From: an uncultured Tolumonas sp.
GTDB lineage: Bacteria > Pseudomonadota > Gammaproteobacteria > Enterobacterales > Aeromonadaceae
Assembly (NCBI RefSeq): GCF_963678185.1
Contig: NZ_OY782757.1
Coordinates: 2,601,001-2,665,000, forward strand
DNA length: 64,000 bases
Direction of reading: 5' to 3'
Position numbers and translations under genes: made by a program. Each line of letters begins with the position of its first letter. Within the stretch, counting starts at the first letter, position 1. Below are positions 53,949 through 63,427 of this stretch, piece by piece. Below the pieces are notes generated by a model, which saw only the letters and a program-made list of their open reading frames with translations, ran no database searches and had not been told where the DNA came from.

Positions 53949-56060
53949 ATGTCCGTTTTAGATAGCCTGAGCGAAGCCATATCGAACGTAGGTCGTTCCC
54001 TGTTCAGTGCCAATGAACCTCGTTTTTTACTCACACTTGCTGGCTGCAATCAAGTCGTGCAGGTATTACGTTTTTCGGGGCAGGAAGCCTTAAACGTGCC
54101 GTGGGAACTGAACATCACGGTGGTGAGTGACGCGGAGAATATCTCACCGGAGACGATGCTTGGTACATCGGCAACACTTACACTCATTGGCAGTGCAGGC
54201 AAAAGTTACTACCACGGCCAAGTGTGGCAGTTTTGTCGACAGACACAAGGCAAGCGTCTCACGCAATATCAGTTGATTGTGCGGCCCGCGTTGTCATGGC
54301 TGAGGTTAGGGCGCAATCAACGGATTTTTCAACAAAAAAGCGCGACTGAGATCATCAAACAACTGTTGCAAGAGCAGCATATTCCCACTGATCAGATCGT
54401 GTGGAAATTAAGCGCGACTTACCCGGCTCGCGACTACTGCGTGCAATATGCCGAGAGCGATTTGCAATTTATTACTCGTCTGCTAAGCGAAGATGGAATG
54501 CACTATTACTTCGCTCATACTGAAAAACACAGCCAATTGGTGTTTACGGATCATCCCTCTGGCTGGTCAGCAGATTTGGCGGCAGTCATCTATAAACCCA
54601 GCACCGGTCAGGCGGCAGAAGCTGACACGCTATACTCATTTTTAATGCGACGTCGTATTGCACCAACGATGGTAGATCGGCGCTATTTTAACCTGCATAA
54701 ACCGCTGACATTGACTAACGCGCAGTATTCGGCCACGCCAAAAATCGCCAAAAGTTTAAAAAATAAAGAAGCGGATAAAAGCAGTAAACAAGAGCCTAAC
54801 GAGTTATCTCACTACCACTATTGCAGTGGTGAACAGAGCCAAACTACCGCACAGCAAACGGCCCAACGTCATTTGGAGGCGGTACAAGCGCAAACTGTCA
54901 CCGCGGAAGGTAAGGGCAATTTGTCGCAATTGCGGGTCGGTTATTTTTTGCCGGTGACCGGGCATGCTTGTCACGCAGCGAACAGTCGCTGGCTGTTAAC
55001 AGATGTGACCTTGACGGGTGAACAACCGCAAGTGCTGGAAGAGGTCAGCAATGGCCAGTCACGCTGTCATGTTCACTTTAGTGCTGTGCCATGCGATATC
55101 CCATGGCGACCAGCTATCTTCCCAGAAAAACCACGGCTACACGGCATTCAGACCGCCACGGTGACAGGCCCGGCGGGGGAGGCGATTTATACCGATGCGC
55201 TGGGTCGTATCAAAGTGCAATTCCACTGGGACAGAGAAGGTAAGCACAATGAACAAACCAGCTGTTGGGTCCGCGTCATGCATGATTGGGCCGGTAATGG
55301 CTATGGCGTGGTCAAATTGCCGCGCATCGGCCAAGAGGTTCAGGTGAGTTTCGAGGAGGGCGATCCTGATAAACCATTGATCACGGGTTGTTTACATAAC
55401 GGTGAACAAGTTACAACGTGGGATCTTCCTTTGCATCAAACCCGCAGTGGCATTCGCACTCGATCTACACCCGGTGGTGGTGGCAGCAATGAATTACGAT
55501 TTGAAGATAAAAAAGGCCGAGAACAACTCCGTTGGCTGGCGGAAAAAGATTGGGATGCCAAGATTCGACATAGCAGCCACACGCAAATTGACGGTAGCCA
55601 TCATCGTGCGGTGGGTGGTAATGATTATCGTGAGATACAAGGTGAACAACATCAAACCTTTGAAGCAAATGTGGCTTCTGAGCGACAACAAAATCAGCAC
55701 AGCACAGTTGATGGTTCCCTAGAGCAAGCGATTGCACAAAATTACTTGTTACAAGCAGGGCAAGACTTGCACTGGCAAAATAAGCACCAAGCGATTTATC
55801 ACGCCGGCGTTGAGCTCATTTTGCAAGCAGGTGGGAGTTTTATCAAACTTGACCCCAGTGGGATCATACTCAGTGGGCCGTTGGTCACAATGAATCAGGG
55901 GGGCAGTGCGCTAGCAGTAGAAAGCGAAGCCGCCGAATTACCCCATAAACCGGCAGGTGCACACGATGCTGGCAGTGGGAACGTACCGCAAGCAAAAGCC
56001 CCTGAACCCGTTGTTAAATTTGAACCTAAGAAAATTAACCAAGTTATTTATTCGGATTGA
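53949..56060 (+). CDS. vgrG: T6SS spike protein VgrG (TssI)
   Basis: 703 residues. The N-terminal gp27/phage D-like part (WELNITVVSDAENISPETML, YAESDLQFITRLLSEDGMHY) and the gp5-like OB domain (GRIKVQFHWDREGKHNEQTS, then CWVRV) are complete. A repetitive beta-helix and a DUF2345-type end (FIKLDPSGIILSGPLVTMNQ) follow. The C-terminal 50 residues (Ala/Pro/Lys-rich) could bind cargo but form no known enzyme domain. The AT-rich cargo genes start immediately after it. Confidence 0.97.
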   Translation: MSVLDSLSEAISNVGRSLFSANEPRFLLTLAGCNQVVQVLRFSGQEALNVPWELNITVVSDAENISPETMLGTSATLTLIGSAGKSYYHGQVWQFCRQTQGKRLTQYQLIVRPALSWLRLGRNQRIFQQKSATEIIKQLLQEQHIPTDQIVWKLSATYPARDYCVQYAESDLQFITRLLSEDGMHYYFAHTEKHSQLVFTDHPSGWSADLAAVIYKPSTGQAAEADTLYSFLMRRRIAPTMVDRRYFNLHKPLTLTNAQYSATPKIAKSLKNKEADKSSKQEPNELSHYHYCSGEQSQTTAQQTAQRHLEAVQAQTVTAEGKGNLSQLRVGYFLPVTGHACHAANSRWLLTDVTLTGEQPQVLEEVSNGQSRCHVHFSAVPCDIPWRPAIFPEKPRLHGIQTATVTGPAGEAIYTDALGRIKVQFHWDREGKHNEQTSCWVRVMHDWAGNGYGVVKLPRIGQEVQVSFEEGDPDKPLITGCLHNGEQVTTWDLPLHQTRSGIRTRSTPGGGGSNELRFEDKKGREQLRWLAEKDWDAKIRHSSHTQIDGSHHRAVGGNDYREIQGEQHQTFEANVASERQQNQHSTVDGSLEQAIAQNYLLQAGQDLHWQNKHQAIYHAGVELILQAGGSFIKLDPSGIILSGPLVTMNQGGSALAVESEAAELPHKPAGAHDAGSGNVPQAKAPEPVVKFEPKKINQVIYSD

Positions 56061-56066
56061 GTGAAA

Positions 56067-56546
56067 ATGACATATAAAAAAACAGCATCTATTTTAACAA
56101 TATTAATTTCTTTGGGATTGACTGGTTTTCCAGTGGTTGCCGGAGCTGTCAAAGAAAGCAAAATAATAAAACACTTTGATTACAGAGATATCAATAGGAT
56201 TGTAAAGGATAATTACACATGGCAGTGTCCATATGTATTGTCGGATGAAAAATACAATGTGAACATTCCAAGTGATTCACCGCTTGTTGATTTGTTTGAA
56301 GTTGATGAAAAAAGACTATACATAAAAGTGAATAGTAAATTAATCAAAATGAATATTAAGTCATTAACTGGAAATCATTATATTTATCTGAATAAAAGAG
56401 AAAATATTGAGGTGGATTTGAAAATAAATAAAAAATATAATTTTAGTGAGTATGATGAATCCCATGATAGAAAAGTAAAAATAACAATTAAAACAGTAAA
56501 TGGTATAGAAGTGACTAATGCTATTGGTCAATCTTGTGGGATATAG
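56067..56546 (+). CDS. Secreted small protein, candidate immunity protein
   Basis: 159 residues from the ATG at 56067, strongly AT-rich compared with vgrG. A signal peptide (KTASILTILISLGLTGFPVVAGA) predicts a periplasmic location. The mature part is lysine-rich and beta-like with two cysteines (WQCPYV and GQSCGI). It is not a recognised family. It lies between vgrG and a cell-wall hydrolase effector, so protecting the cell from that enzyme in the periplasm is the best guess. An accessory secreted role is also possible. Confidence 0.65.
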   Translation: MTYKKTASILTILISLGLTGFPVVAGAVKESKIIKHFDYRDINRIVKDNYTWQCPYVLSDEKYNVNIPSDSPLVDLFEVDEKRLYIKVNSKLIKMNIKSLTGNHYIYLNKRENIEVDLKINKKYNFSEYDESHDRKVKITIKTVNGIEVTNAIGQSCGI

Positions 56547-56576
56547 TCATATTTAACTATTCTGGTCGTTTTTATT

Positions 56577-59537
56577 ATGTATACGATAGTAGAAAGTGCA
56601 AAAGGAAATGTTATTCAAAAAGTAACTTGCTTTGAAGATTTGGAGAAGCATCATCCATCAAAAGGAAAAGAAAAAGGGCGTGAATATGCGATAGTTGATG
56701 GACGGTTAGAAGAAATCAGAACAGATAAACCTGGCAATAGAACATTGATAAAAAAAGATTTAATTCTTTTGATTAATGGATCGAACAAGAACATCAAGGT
56801 GCCATGTCCTATTTCTGGGTATATAAAAACAAGTGTGAGTTATGGTGCTATATCAATTTACTCAAGCGATAGATATGATGACCTTGTGGGTCAGGTATTG
56901 CATTTAGATACAAATTTTATAGTAAAAGATGGTCAGCATTTGAATTATGGAGAATTTGTCGGCATACAATCAGGAGCGCCTGAAAAAGTTGGAGGCAAGC
57001 CATATCCGATACATGCCCATATTGAATTAGAAAAAGAGCAATTCAAGAAATATATATCTGATCTGGTAAGTGGTAAATTTAACTCGACGGAAGCCGCATC
57101 AGCCTGTAATCAATCTACATCTTCCTTTTGCTTCCCTGTTGTCACTGAAAAAGGCGAACAATATAAAAATGCGGAAGAAATTTATAAGTTGCTAGAAAAA
57201 GAGACCAGCGGATTTTATCTGCTCAGTGCACATAATTTCTGGCATGGCGGTATTCATTTCACTGATGTATCAGTGCCGCATCATATAAAAGGCCAACCTT
57301 TGCGCTGCATAATGGATGGCAAGGTGATTGCTTATCGTCTGAATAAAAATCACCTGACCAGCAACTGGCTTGGAAATGAACTACAATATTCTTCGTCATT
57401 TTGCCTTATTCAGCATGAATATGAATCACCCGCCAATACAAGGGAAGGAAATAATAAAGGTAAGAAAAATAAACTCACCTTTTATAGTTTGTATATGCAT
57501 CTAGCCCCCTATTCTATTTATGCTTCAGCAGCTGATGAGAAAAGACCAAAAACAAAGAAACAGCTAAAACTCATTAAAACTATCCGCGTTCGGCAAGGTG
57601 ACGATGCAAGCAAAGGTACACCCCCATCGATTGGATATCTTGGTGCAAATAGCATTGTTGATTTAAGCGGAGAAACCGCTGAATTTACTGTGCAGGAGCA
57701 GAGTGGCTCACACAGTTATTCATTTGTGAAAGGCACGGTTTCCAAAACAAGTGGCAATACGGACAGCCACATCACCGTTGGTACATCGATTTGGGTAGTT
57801 GATAGTGCTAAATACACCGGGCATGTCGATCAATCTACCGCTACTAAACCGTGTTCTCCACCTGCATACTGGCAATGCCAAATGAAAGGCGTTGTTAAAA
57901 ACAGGGTGAATGCCCGTCAAATTAAAGACAACAGCCAGCTCTTTAGCGACGCTAACAGTGAATCGTTGGGTTTGTTAAACATTACTGCTGAGTTTGAATT
58001 TAACAGTAAAGATGTTGTGACCTGTTCTATCGGCGGTAAAGCACGCAAAATGGCGAAAGCGACGCTACTTAGTGGTGGTTATGCAGAAAAAGCTGGGCAA
58101 CCACCCAGCCCGTTTTGGGTGTGTATTGATGACTCGTTTGCTGAACTCAGCGCACAAGCACCAACACAATTTGATAGCATTGTGAAATGTAATCAACCGA
58201 TTAAAGCCGGTGATGCTATTGGTTTCATGGGGCTGTATGAAGTGCCCAAAATGCCAGCTGCTTGTCGGCAAAAAGTAAGTAAACATCAGGTTCACATTGA
58301 GATATTTAGTACCGATAGCGATAGCAAAATACAGGCTTTTTTGAATAATGAAGCAGGGCTAAAATCAGGGAAACAATATATAAAAATCTCTGCGGGCGCG
58401 AGTATTTATATTAAAGACAAAGACAAAGACAAAGACAAAGACAAAGACAAAGACAAAGACAAAGACAAAGATGCTATCACATTTAGTACAGGTGGATTGA
58501 AGACGCAAGCAGAATATATTGTTGAACTCACCGCTTGTAAAAAAATAACTGATAGCAATAACGGTGTTTTTTATAAAGTGGACAAGTTACCGATCCTGAA
58601 TGGTGCATTTGATGGCTATATTAGCGAAAAAGAACTAGAAATATTATCACAATATGATCTAACTAAGCTTGGCTTTAAGCTGCTGGAAGAGAAAAATACG
58701 AACGCGGACGGCTATCTTGACCCAGAAAAAATGCCTGCTTTCTTCCAGAAACTCTATAAAAACATTGATAGAGATGGCAAAAATGGCGTTGATAGCACAG
58801 AGATTTCGGCTGCGTTCAAAGATCAATCAAAACGTAATCAATTAGTAAAATTAGTCGCCAAACATCCGAGCGAATGGCATAAATCGACCATTAATACGAT
58901 CAAAACCACATTTTCTAATTGGGCAAGTGAAGCAACTGAAGATGAAACCAAAGCGCTCATGAGTCATGAAAAAGAACGAATGGAAAAGCTAGAATGGATG
59001 AGTCGGATTACTACTGCTCCACTCGTTTTGGGGCCTGTTGTTTGGCATTTTAATCCGATATCATTGGTTTCCTGCATTCAGAAAATTATGGATGAAGAAG
59101 AAATTTATTTAGCTAAAACTCTTTATGGAGAAGCTAGAGGGCAGAACTTGGCTTCTAAAAAAGCAGTTGCATGGTTGATTAGGAATAGGTTGAACAGTGG
59201 TATCTATGGAATAACATATAAAGATGTTGTTTTGGCAAAATATCAATTCACATGTTGGAATAAGAAAATTGATCCTGTTAATTACAAAGAAATACAAAAT
59301 CCAAGTGGAAAATATTGGGATGAATGTTTATATGTGGCTAAGGAGGTTATATCTTCACCAGAAAGTAGCAACATCATTCCTGGTGGAATGAATTATTTTA
59401 GCCCTAAATCTCAGCGGGCTTTGCATAAAAAAGACCCTGATAACTACCCAGCAATACCTGCCTTTGCTAAAGATAATAAAAAGCTGCCGACACCTAGCGG
59501 AGTCAATGGTGATGATTATGTATTTTATAAAAATTAA
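56577..59537 (+). CDS. Multidomain peptidoglycan-hydrolase T6SS effector
   Basis: 986 residues, no signal peptide, AT-rich. Residues about 55-160 and 180-330 look like M23 peptidase-type modules: LHLDTNFIVKDGQHLNYGEF with HAHIELE, then FWHGGIHFTD with CIMDGKVIAYR and YSLYMHLAP. A third such end (GDAIGFMGLY, KHQVHIEIF) lies near 545-580. Ten Lys-Asp repeats follow (613-632), then EF-hand-like segments (NADGYLDPEKM, DRDGKNGVDSTEIS, about 705-750). A SleB-type cell-wall hydrolase domain (LAKTLYGEARGQNLASKKAV) fills the last 145 residues. Placed after vgrG, it should attack rival cell walls. Some M23 catalytic residues look degenerate. Confidence 0.8.
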   Translation: MYTIVESAKGNVIQKVTCFEDLEKHHPSKGKEKGREYAIVDGRLEEIRTDKPGNRTLIKKDLILLINGSNKNIKVPCPISGYIKTSVSYGAISIYSSDRYDDLVGQVLHLDTNFIVKDGQHLNYGEFVGIQSGAPEKVGGKPYPIHAHIELEKEQFKKYISDLVSGKFNSTEAASACNQSTSSFCFPVVTEKGEQYKNAEEIYKLLEKETSGFYLLSAHNFWHGGIHFTDVSVPHHIKGQPLRCIMDGKVIAYRLNKNHLTSNWLGNELQYSSSFCLIQHEYESPANTREGNNKGKKNKLTFYSLYMHLAPYSIYASAADEKRPKTKKQLKLIKTIRVRQGDDASKGTPPSIGYLGANSIVDLSGETAEFTVQEQSGSHSYSFVKGTVSKTSGNTDSHITVGTSIWVVDSAKYTGHVDQSTATKPCSPPAYWQCQMKGVVKNRVNARQIKDNSQLFSDANSESLGLLNITAEFEFNSKDVVTCSIGGKARKMAKATLLSGGYAEKAGQPPSPFWVCIDDSFAELSAQAPTQFDSIVKCNQPIKAGDAIGFMGLYEVPKMPAACRQKVSKHQVHIEIFSTDSDSKIQAFLNNEAGLKSGKQYIKISAGASIYIKDKDKDKDKDKDKDKDKDKDAITFSTGGLKTQAEYIVELTACKKITDSNNGVFYKVDKLPILNGAFDGYISEKELEILSQYDLTKLGFKLLEEKNTNADGYLDPEKMPAFFQKLYKNIDRDGKNGVDSTEISAAFKDQSKRNQLVKLVAKHPSEWHKSTINTIKTTFSNWASEATEDETKALMSHEKERMEKLEWMSRITTAPLVLGPVVWHFNPISLVSCIQKIMDEEEIYLAKTLYGEARGQNLASKKAVAWLIRNRLNSGIYGITYKDVVLAKYQFTCWNKKIDPVNYKEIQNPSGKYWDECLYVAKEVISSPESSNIIPGGMNYFSPKSQRALHKKDPDNYPAIPAFAKDNKKLPTPSGVNGDDYVFYKN
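58413..58472 (+). repeat. Ten tandem 6-bp repeats encoding Lys-Asp
   Basis: AAAGAC is repeated nine times plus one AAAGAT, all inside the effector gene. The unit is a multiple of three, so slippage changes length by Lys-Asp pairs without breaking the frame. It lies between the M23-like and EF-hand parts and probably forms a hydrophilic hinge. Confidence 0.95.
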
Positions 59538-59547
59538 AGAGGTTAAC

Positions 59548-60072
59548 ATGTTGGTTAAATGTTTTGTTTTCTTTGTTTCAGTATTTTATTTCGCACTATG
59601 CAATGCGGAGCAACATATTTATAAAAATAATGATGACTTTACTGTGTCATGCACAAAAAACGAAGTGTGCAAGTTAATTTATAATGAAAAAAAATATGTT
59701 GTTTTACCATTCATCAAATATGAGCCATCCAATATATATTTCGAAAATGAAGTTTACAATATTACATATCCATGCGGAACGTCTTGCGTTAAATATATTT
59801 ATTTTAAAAGACCAAATATTGTTAGTGAGCCATACTTAAATTCTTTAGCTATGAGTGCTAACGGTGAGTTTATATTGACTATTTATGGAAACTTAGCTCA
59901 AGTCTATGAAACTTTTACACATAAAAAAGTATATGAAAAAAAACTTAATAATAGAGGTGATATATTATCAAATGGTTCTTTTGATGATGCGAGATATGAT
60001 CAAGGTTCGTTTTTTATAAGATATAGAACGGATAATGGTGATTTTTTGGATGAAAAAATCACCATGGAATAA
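59548..60072 (+). CDS. Secreted protein, candidate immunity protein
   Basis: 174 residues. An AGAGG site and the ATG at 59548 give a proper signal peptide (LVKCFVFFVSVFYFALCNA); the frame upstream to 59464 overlaps the effector gene and is unlikely. The mature part contains cysteines (SCTKNEVC, CGTSC) and beta-rich sequence with GEFILTIYGNLAQVYETF, suggesting disulfide bonds. Not a recognised family. It starts 10 bases after the effector stop, the usual place for a periplasmic immunity protein. Confidence 0.65.
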   Translation: MLVKCFVFFVSVFYFALCNAEQHIYKNNDDFTVSCTKNEVCKLIYNEKKYVVLPFIKYEPSNIYFENEVYNITYPCGTSCVKYIYFKRPNIVSEPYLNSLAMSANGEFILTIYGNLAQVYETFTHKKVYEKKLNNRGDILSNGSFDDARYDQGSFFIRYRTDNGDFLDEKITME

Positions 60073-60137
60073 GTGTATTTATTGTTTGTCCTGTGTTTTT
60101 TTATATCTCACACAGGGCATTGCTAATCAAATATACA

Positions 60138-60767
60138 TCAATTCTTACTCAACAACACTTTCAACCCTAATCCAACCATAGCGACACCAAACACGCGGTC
60201 GATCCAGTGGCTGATGGCGAGGAAGCGACGGCGGATGGTCGGTTGGCTGAAAAACAGCGTGATGAGGCTGAACCAAAATAGCTGTAGTAGCATGATCCAA
60301 ACACCATATATCACTAAAGTGCTGGCTGGCAGATTCGGAGACAGCACTATCGTGAACAATGATAGGAAATAGATCGGCGCTTTGGGATTCAAGGCATTAC
60401 ACAAAAAACCTTTGCCGACCAGATGATGAGCAGCAACGTCCGTGATAACAGCGGGCACATTAGCGATCACGCCTGATTGGGCTTTAGCGCGGATACCTTG
60501 AAAACCAAGGTAAAGCAGATAGCTGCCACCAATTAATTTAATCGCACTCATCCACATGGTGGAATGAGCAATCAGCGTGGCTAAACCAGCAGCAGAGTAG
60601 GCAATGTGAATACCTAGGCCCAGAGCGATCCCTAGGCTCACCCACAAACCGGCTCGACGCCCTTGTAATAACGCTTGGCGTGAAACCAAGGCAAAATCAG
60701 GGCCAGGGGATGCGGCAGCCAGCAGATGAATTACTGTTAACGTAATAAAACCGTGCCAGAATTCCAT
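60138..60767 (-). CDS. LysE/RhtB-family amino acid exporter
   Basis: 209 residues with about six membrane helices. The N-terminus HGFITLTVIHLLAAASPGPD contains the SPGPD motif, and the middle FLCNALNPKAPIYFLSLFT is typical. The family exports amino acids or related compounds across the inner membrane; the substrate cannot be read from sequence. It converges on the T6SS cargo genes, with a GTCCTGTGT/ACACAGGGC hairpin between them (60086-60121). Confidence 0.9.
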   Translation of the reverse strand: MEFWHGFITLTVIHLLAAASPGPDFALVSRQALLQGRRAGLWVSLGIALGLGIHIAYSAAGLATLIAHSTMWMSAIKLIGGSYLLYLGFQGIRAKAQSGVIANVPAVITDVAAHHLVGKGFLCNALNPKAPIYFLSLFTIVLSPNLPASTLVIYGVWIMLLQLFWFSLITLFFSQPTIRRRFLAISHWIDRVFGVAMVGLGLKVLLSKN

Positions 60768-60797
60768 TGTTTAATCCTACGTTAATTGGTGAGGTGC

Positions 60798-63239
60798 TTA
60801 GTATAAATTATTGATGGCTTCAGTTATATCCAGAATATGGCCGATAGCATCAACTTGGTTAATCTGGTCTAACGTCAATTTTGCTCGATTAGGCGCATAG
60901 CGGGTTAGATAAGCGAGTTCATCCCGGAAATATTTATTAAATACCTTCCCTTTTGGGGTCAGCATGACTCGAAGTAATCTGGTTTCACCCATTATGGATG
61001 ATTGCTGAATTGCCGCTTGCATTTGTCCATTTTTCATCAAATCATCAGCGTTTTTAATAATGATGTAATGGCCGGTTTGATTGGTTTTTTCTTTAACAGT
61101 AACTAAAAAATTAAAATAAAATATGTCTTGCTGCTCTTTTATTTTAACCCAAGCATCGTTAAGCATTTGAATGAAATTCTCATGCTTCAAAATGACTTTT
61201 AAGATGGCATTGTTTTCATCTTCATTGATGCTTATTTCTGGCATGACGGTATTGTCTGATAAAGCAATATCACTGATATAGCGATTTTTGTCATGCCTTT
61301 TGACTAGAAATACCGGGTTCGGATGGTTAAAGGTAAATAAATTACGGATTACTCTTGGTAAACCATAAATAACATCCCGGCAACCTGTTGCTGTCAAGGA
61401 GTTAAGATTGTTTTGGATGAGTTTTTTGATGCATTTTCTTGCTTCGTGAGTTTGTATATTGCCATGGACTAATAGATGAACAATGTTCCCTTTCGCGCTG
61501 ACAACAATATACGGTTGGCGAATGACTTGTTCGCCAACCTCATTTCCTAGATGAGGAAAAGTAATGGATAATAAATCCCCAGCAAAAAAATTAAGAGGGT
61601 TTTCAGTCAGAATTTTCAGACCTTTTGTTGATATATCAATAGTCAACGCTGAGAATTTTTCTTTTGGTTTTTTGGGGGTGAAAAATAAGATAGGCATCTT
61701 ATATAAAAAACGATCTTCCTGTCGTTTGTCATCCACTTCGCTTTTTACAATATGAAGTTCTGTTTTAATTCCAATATGTTTAGGAATGAACTGAAATATC
61801 TTATTTTTTTGAATATCTTCGTGTGCTGGTTCAGCGAACAAATCCAGTTTAGTGAGTAAATCTGATTCATCACTGATACAGATCATCCGCTTGTATGCAG
61901 ACGCCAATAGTCTGGCTCGCTCAACAGGGCTTTGATTAATCAGCTGAAAAACCTCACCTGAGCTATCAGGTAGTGAGCTGGGAATGTGGCATTGTTTATC
62001 TGGATGAATAGTCATACCGTCTAAACGATATAACATTAAATTACCTTTGCTTTTTAAATAAGCCAATTGTGCTATTGCACGTGCGTCGGGGTCATTAATA
62101 CAAGCCGCTAATGGCATGCACATAAAATTAGCAAAACCTTCGGGGCTGGAGACGGGTGCAAATAAGTAGTAATGAGTGAATCGTTCGCCCGTTAATAAGG
62201 CATTTTGTATGGGGATCTGGCAGATGAAATCATTCAATACGGAGGTGTGATTTTCATCAGTTAACCGTTGCAATAGAAACTCATTATATCCAGTTAGATA
62301 TAATGAGTTAGGAACCCATCTACCATGTTCATGTTGCATAAAAATTGGCAGGCTATTAAGTTTGCCAACTACAAATTGCTCATATGCTTTAACAATCACG
62401 GCTTCTTGCGTATTTTCTATCGGAACGCGATGTCTGCGCAATTGAGCAAAAATGAATTTTTTCAGATGATTGTGGAATTCATGAACAATATCTTCTGTCT
62501 GGTTAGCGGTCATTTTTATTTTATAATAAAAATTAGTCTGTTTTGACATGACGGATAAAATGTCATAAACCACAAATGCAGGAGATGAGAAAGAAAAATC
62601 TTTTTCAAACCCAACGAAACGAATATATATGAATTTAGTGTCTTTCGGTATCTGTATGCCCGATAGTTTAATACACATACCTAAAGGAGATATATCGGTT
62701 GTTGAACCCGTAATTGCGACTTTTTTTTGTTGAGAGAGTGGCATGTCTCTTGGGTCATCAATATAAATTTCTATTGGTGAAACAAAATAGAGGCGTTGTT
62801 CTTTACGCTGATAAAAATGAGTTAACGACGTGTAATTAACCTCTGGAACGCTAATCGAATTAGGGTTGGTGATTGCTTCTCTTTTTTTCTCGCGCGCTCT
62901 TTTGATAATAAGTTCATAAGCACCAAGGGTATAACCTTTATAGCTTTTGACGGTGTTGATGAAATCTTGGGCGGTAATGTCATTAATATAATGCTTAACC
63001 CCATTATATTCGAAGGGTTTCCAGTCAGACTGTAAGTCTCGCAGATCAATGATCCGGTTACAGGGTTTGGCGAGTCGTCCAATTTCCATCTTGACCAAAA
63101 AACGGCTGGAAAGTGATTCATCTGGTGCATATTGTGCGAGTTTTTCATCCAGCGTTGGGCTGCCGTATTCGTAACGGAAAACATCCACCATTTTTAATTG
63201 GTGTGGTTGCAACGCTAACGCTGGATTTTGTGCGGCCAT
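60798..63239 (-). CDS. Large protein with two PilZ-type domains
   Basis: 813 residues, soluble. Two PilZ cyclic-di-GMP signatures are visible: R145-K-E-Q-R149 followed by DISPLG (182-187), and KRQEDRF near residue 505 followed by DISTKG. Both keep the RxxxR and (D/N)xSxxG pattern that binds the nucleotide. The regions between and after are not recognised. It should respond to cyclic-di-GMP, perhaps in motility or surface attachment. It is transcribed away from gshA and has no operon partner here. Confidence 0.85.
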   Translation of the reverse strand: MAAQNPALALQPHQLKMVDVFRYEYGSPTLDEKLAQYAPDESLSSRFLVKMEIGRLAKPCNRIIDLRDLQSDWKPFEYNGVKHYINDITAQDFINTVKSYKGYTLGAYELIIKRAREKKREAITNPNSISVPEVNYTSLTHFYQRKEQRLYFVSPIEIYIDDPRDMPLSQQKKVAITGSTTDISPLGMCIKLSGIQIPKDTKFIYIRFVGFEKDFSFSSPAFVVYDILSVMSKQTNFYYKIKMTANQTEDIVHEFHNHLKKFIFAQLRRHRVPIENTQEAVIVKAYEQFVVGKLNSLPIFMQHEHGRWVPNSLYLTGYNEFLLQRLTDENHTSVLNDFICQIPIQNALLTGERFTHYYLFAPVSSPEGFANFMCMPLAACINDPDARAIAQLAYLKSKGNLMLYRLDGMTIHPDKQCHIPSSLPDSSGEVFQLINQSPVERARLLASAYKRMICISDESDLLTKLDLFAEPAHEDIQKNKIFQFIPKHIGIKTELHIVKSEVDDKRQEDRFLYKMPILFFTPKKPKEKFSALTIDISTKGLKILTENPLNFFAGDLLSITFPHLGNEVGEQVIRQPYIVVSAKGNIVHLLVHGNIQTHEARKCIKKLIQNNLNSLTATGCRDVIYGLPRVIRNLFTFNHPNPVFLVKRHDKNRYISDIALSDNTVMPEISINEDENNAILKVILKHENFIQMLNDAWVKIKEQQDIFYFNFLVTVKEKTNQTGHYIIIKNADDLMKNGQMQAAIQQSSIMGETRLLRVMLTPKGKVFNKYFRDELAYLTRYAPNRAKLTLDQINQVDAIGHILDITEAINNLY

Positions 63240-63427
63240 GTGTTTGTTCCAAAAACTTTTGGGAATAGTTTTTTTCTTTACTTATTGAACTATGACACAC
63301 TAATTCATCAGGACATACAATCGATTCACCGCAGACTCGTTATGTCCATCTCATGTTATTATGCATCTATATGACATGATTGCTGATCTGTCTATATTGC
63401 CGTCATTGCCCAGTCATGAGGTCTTCT

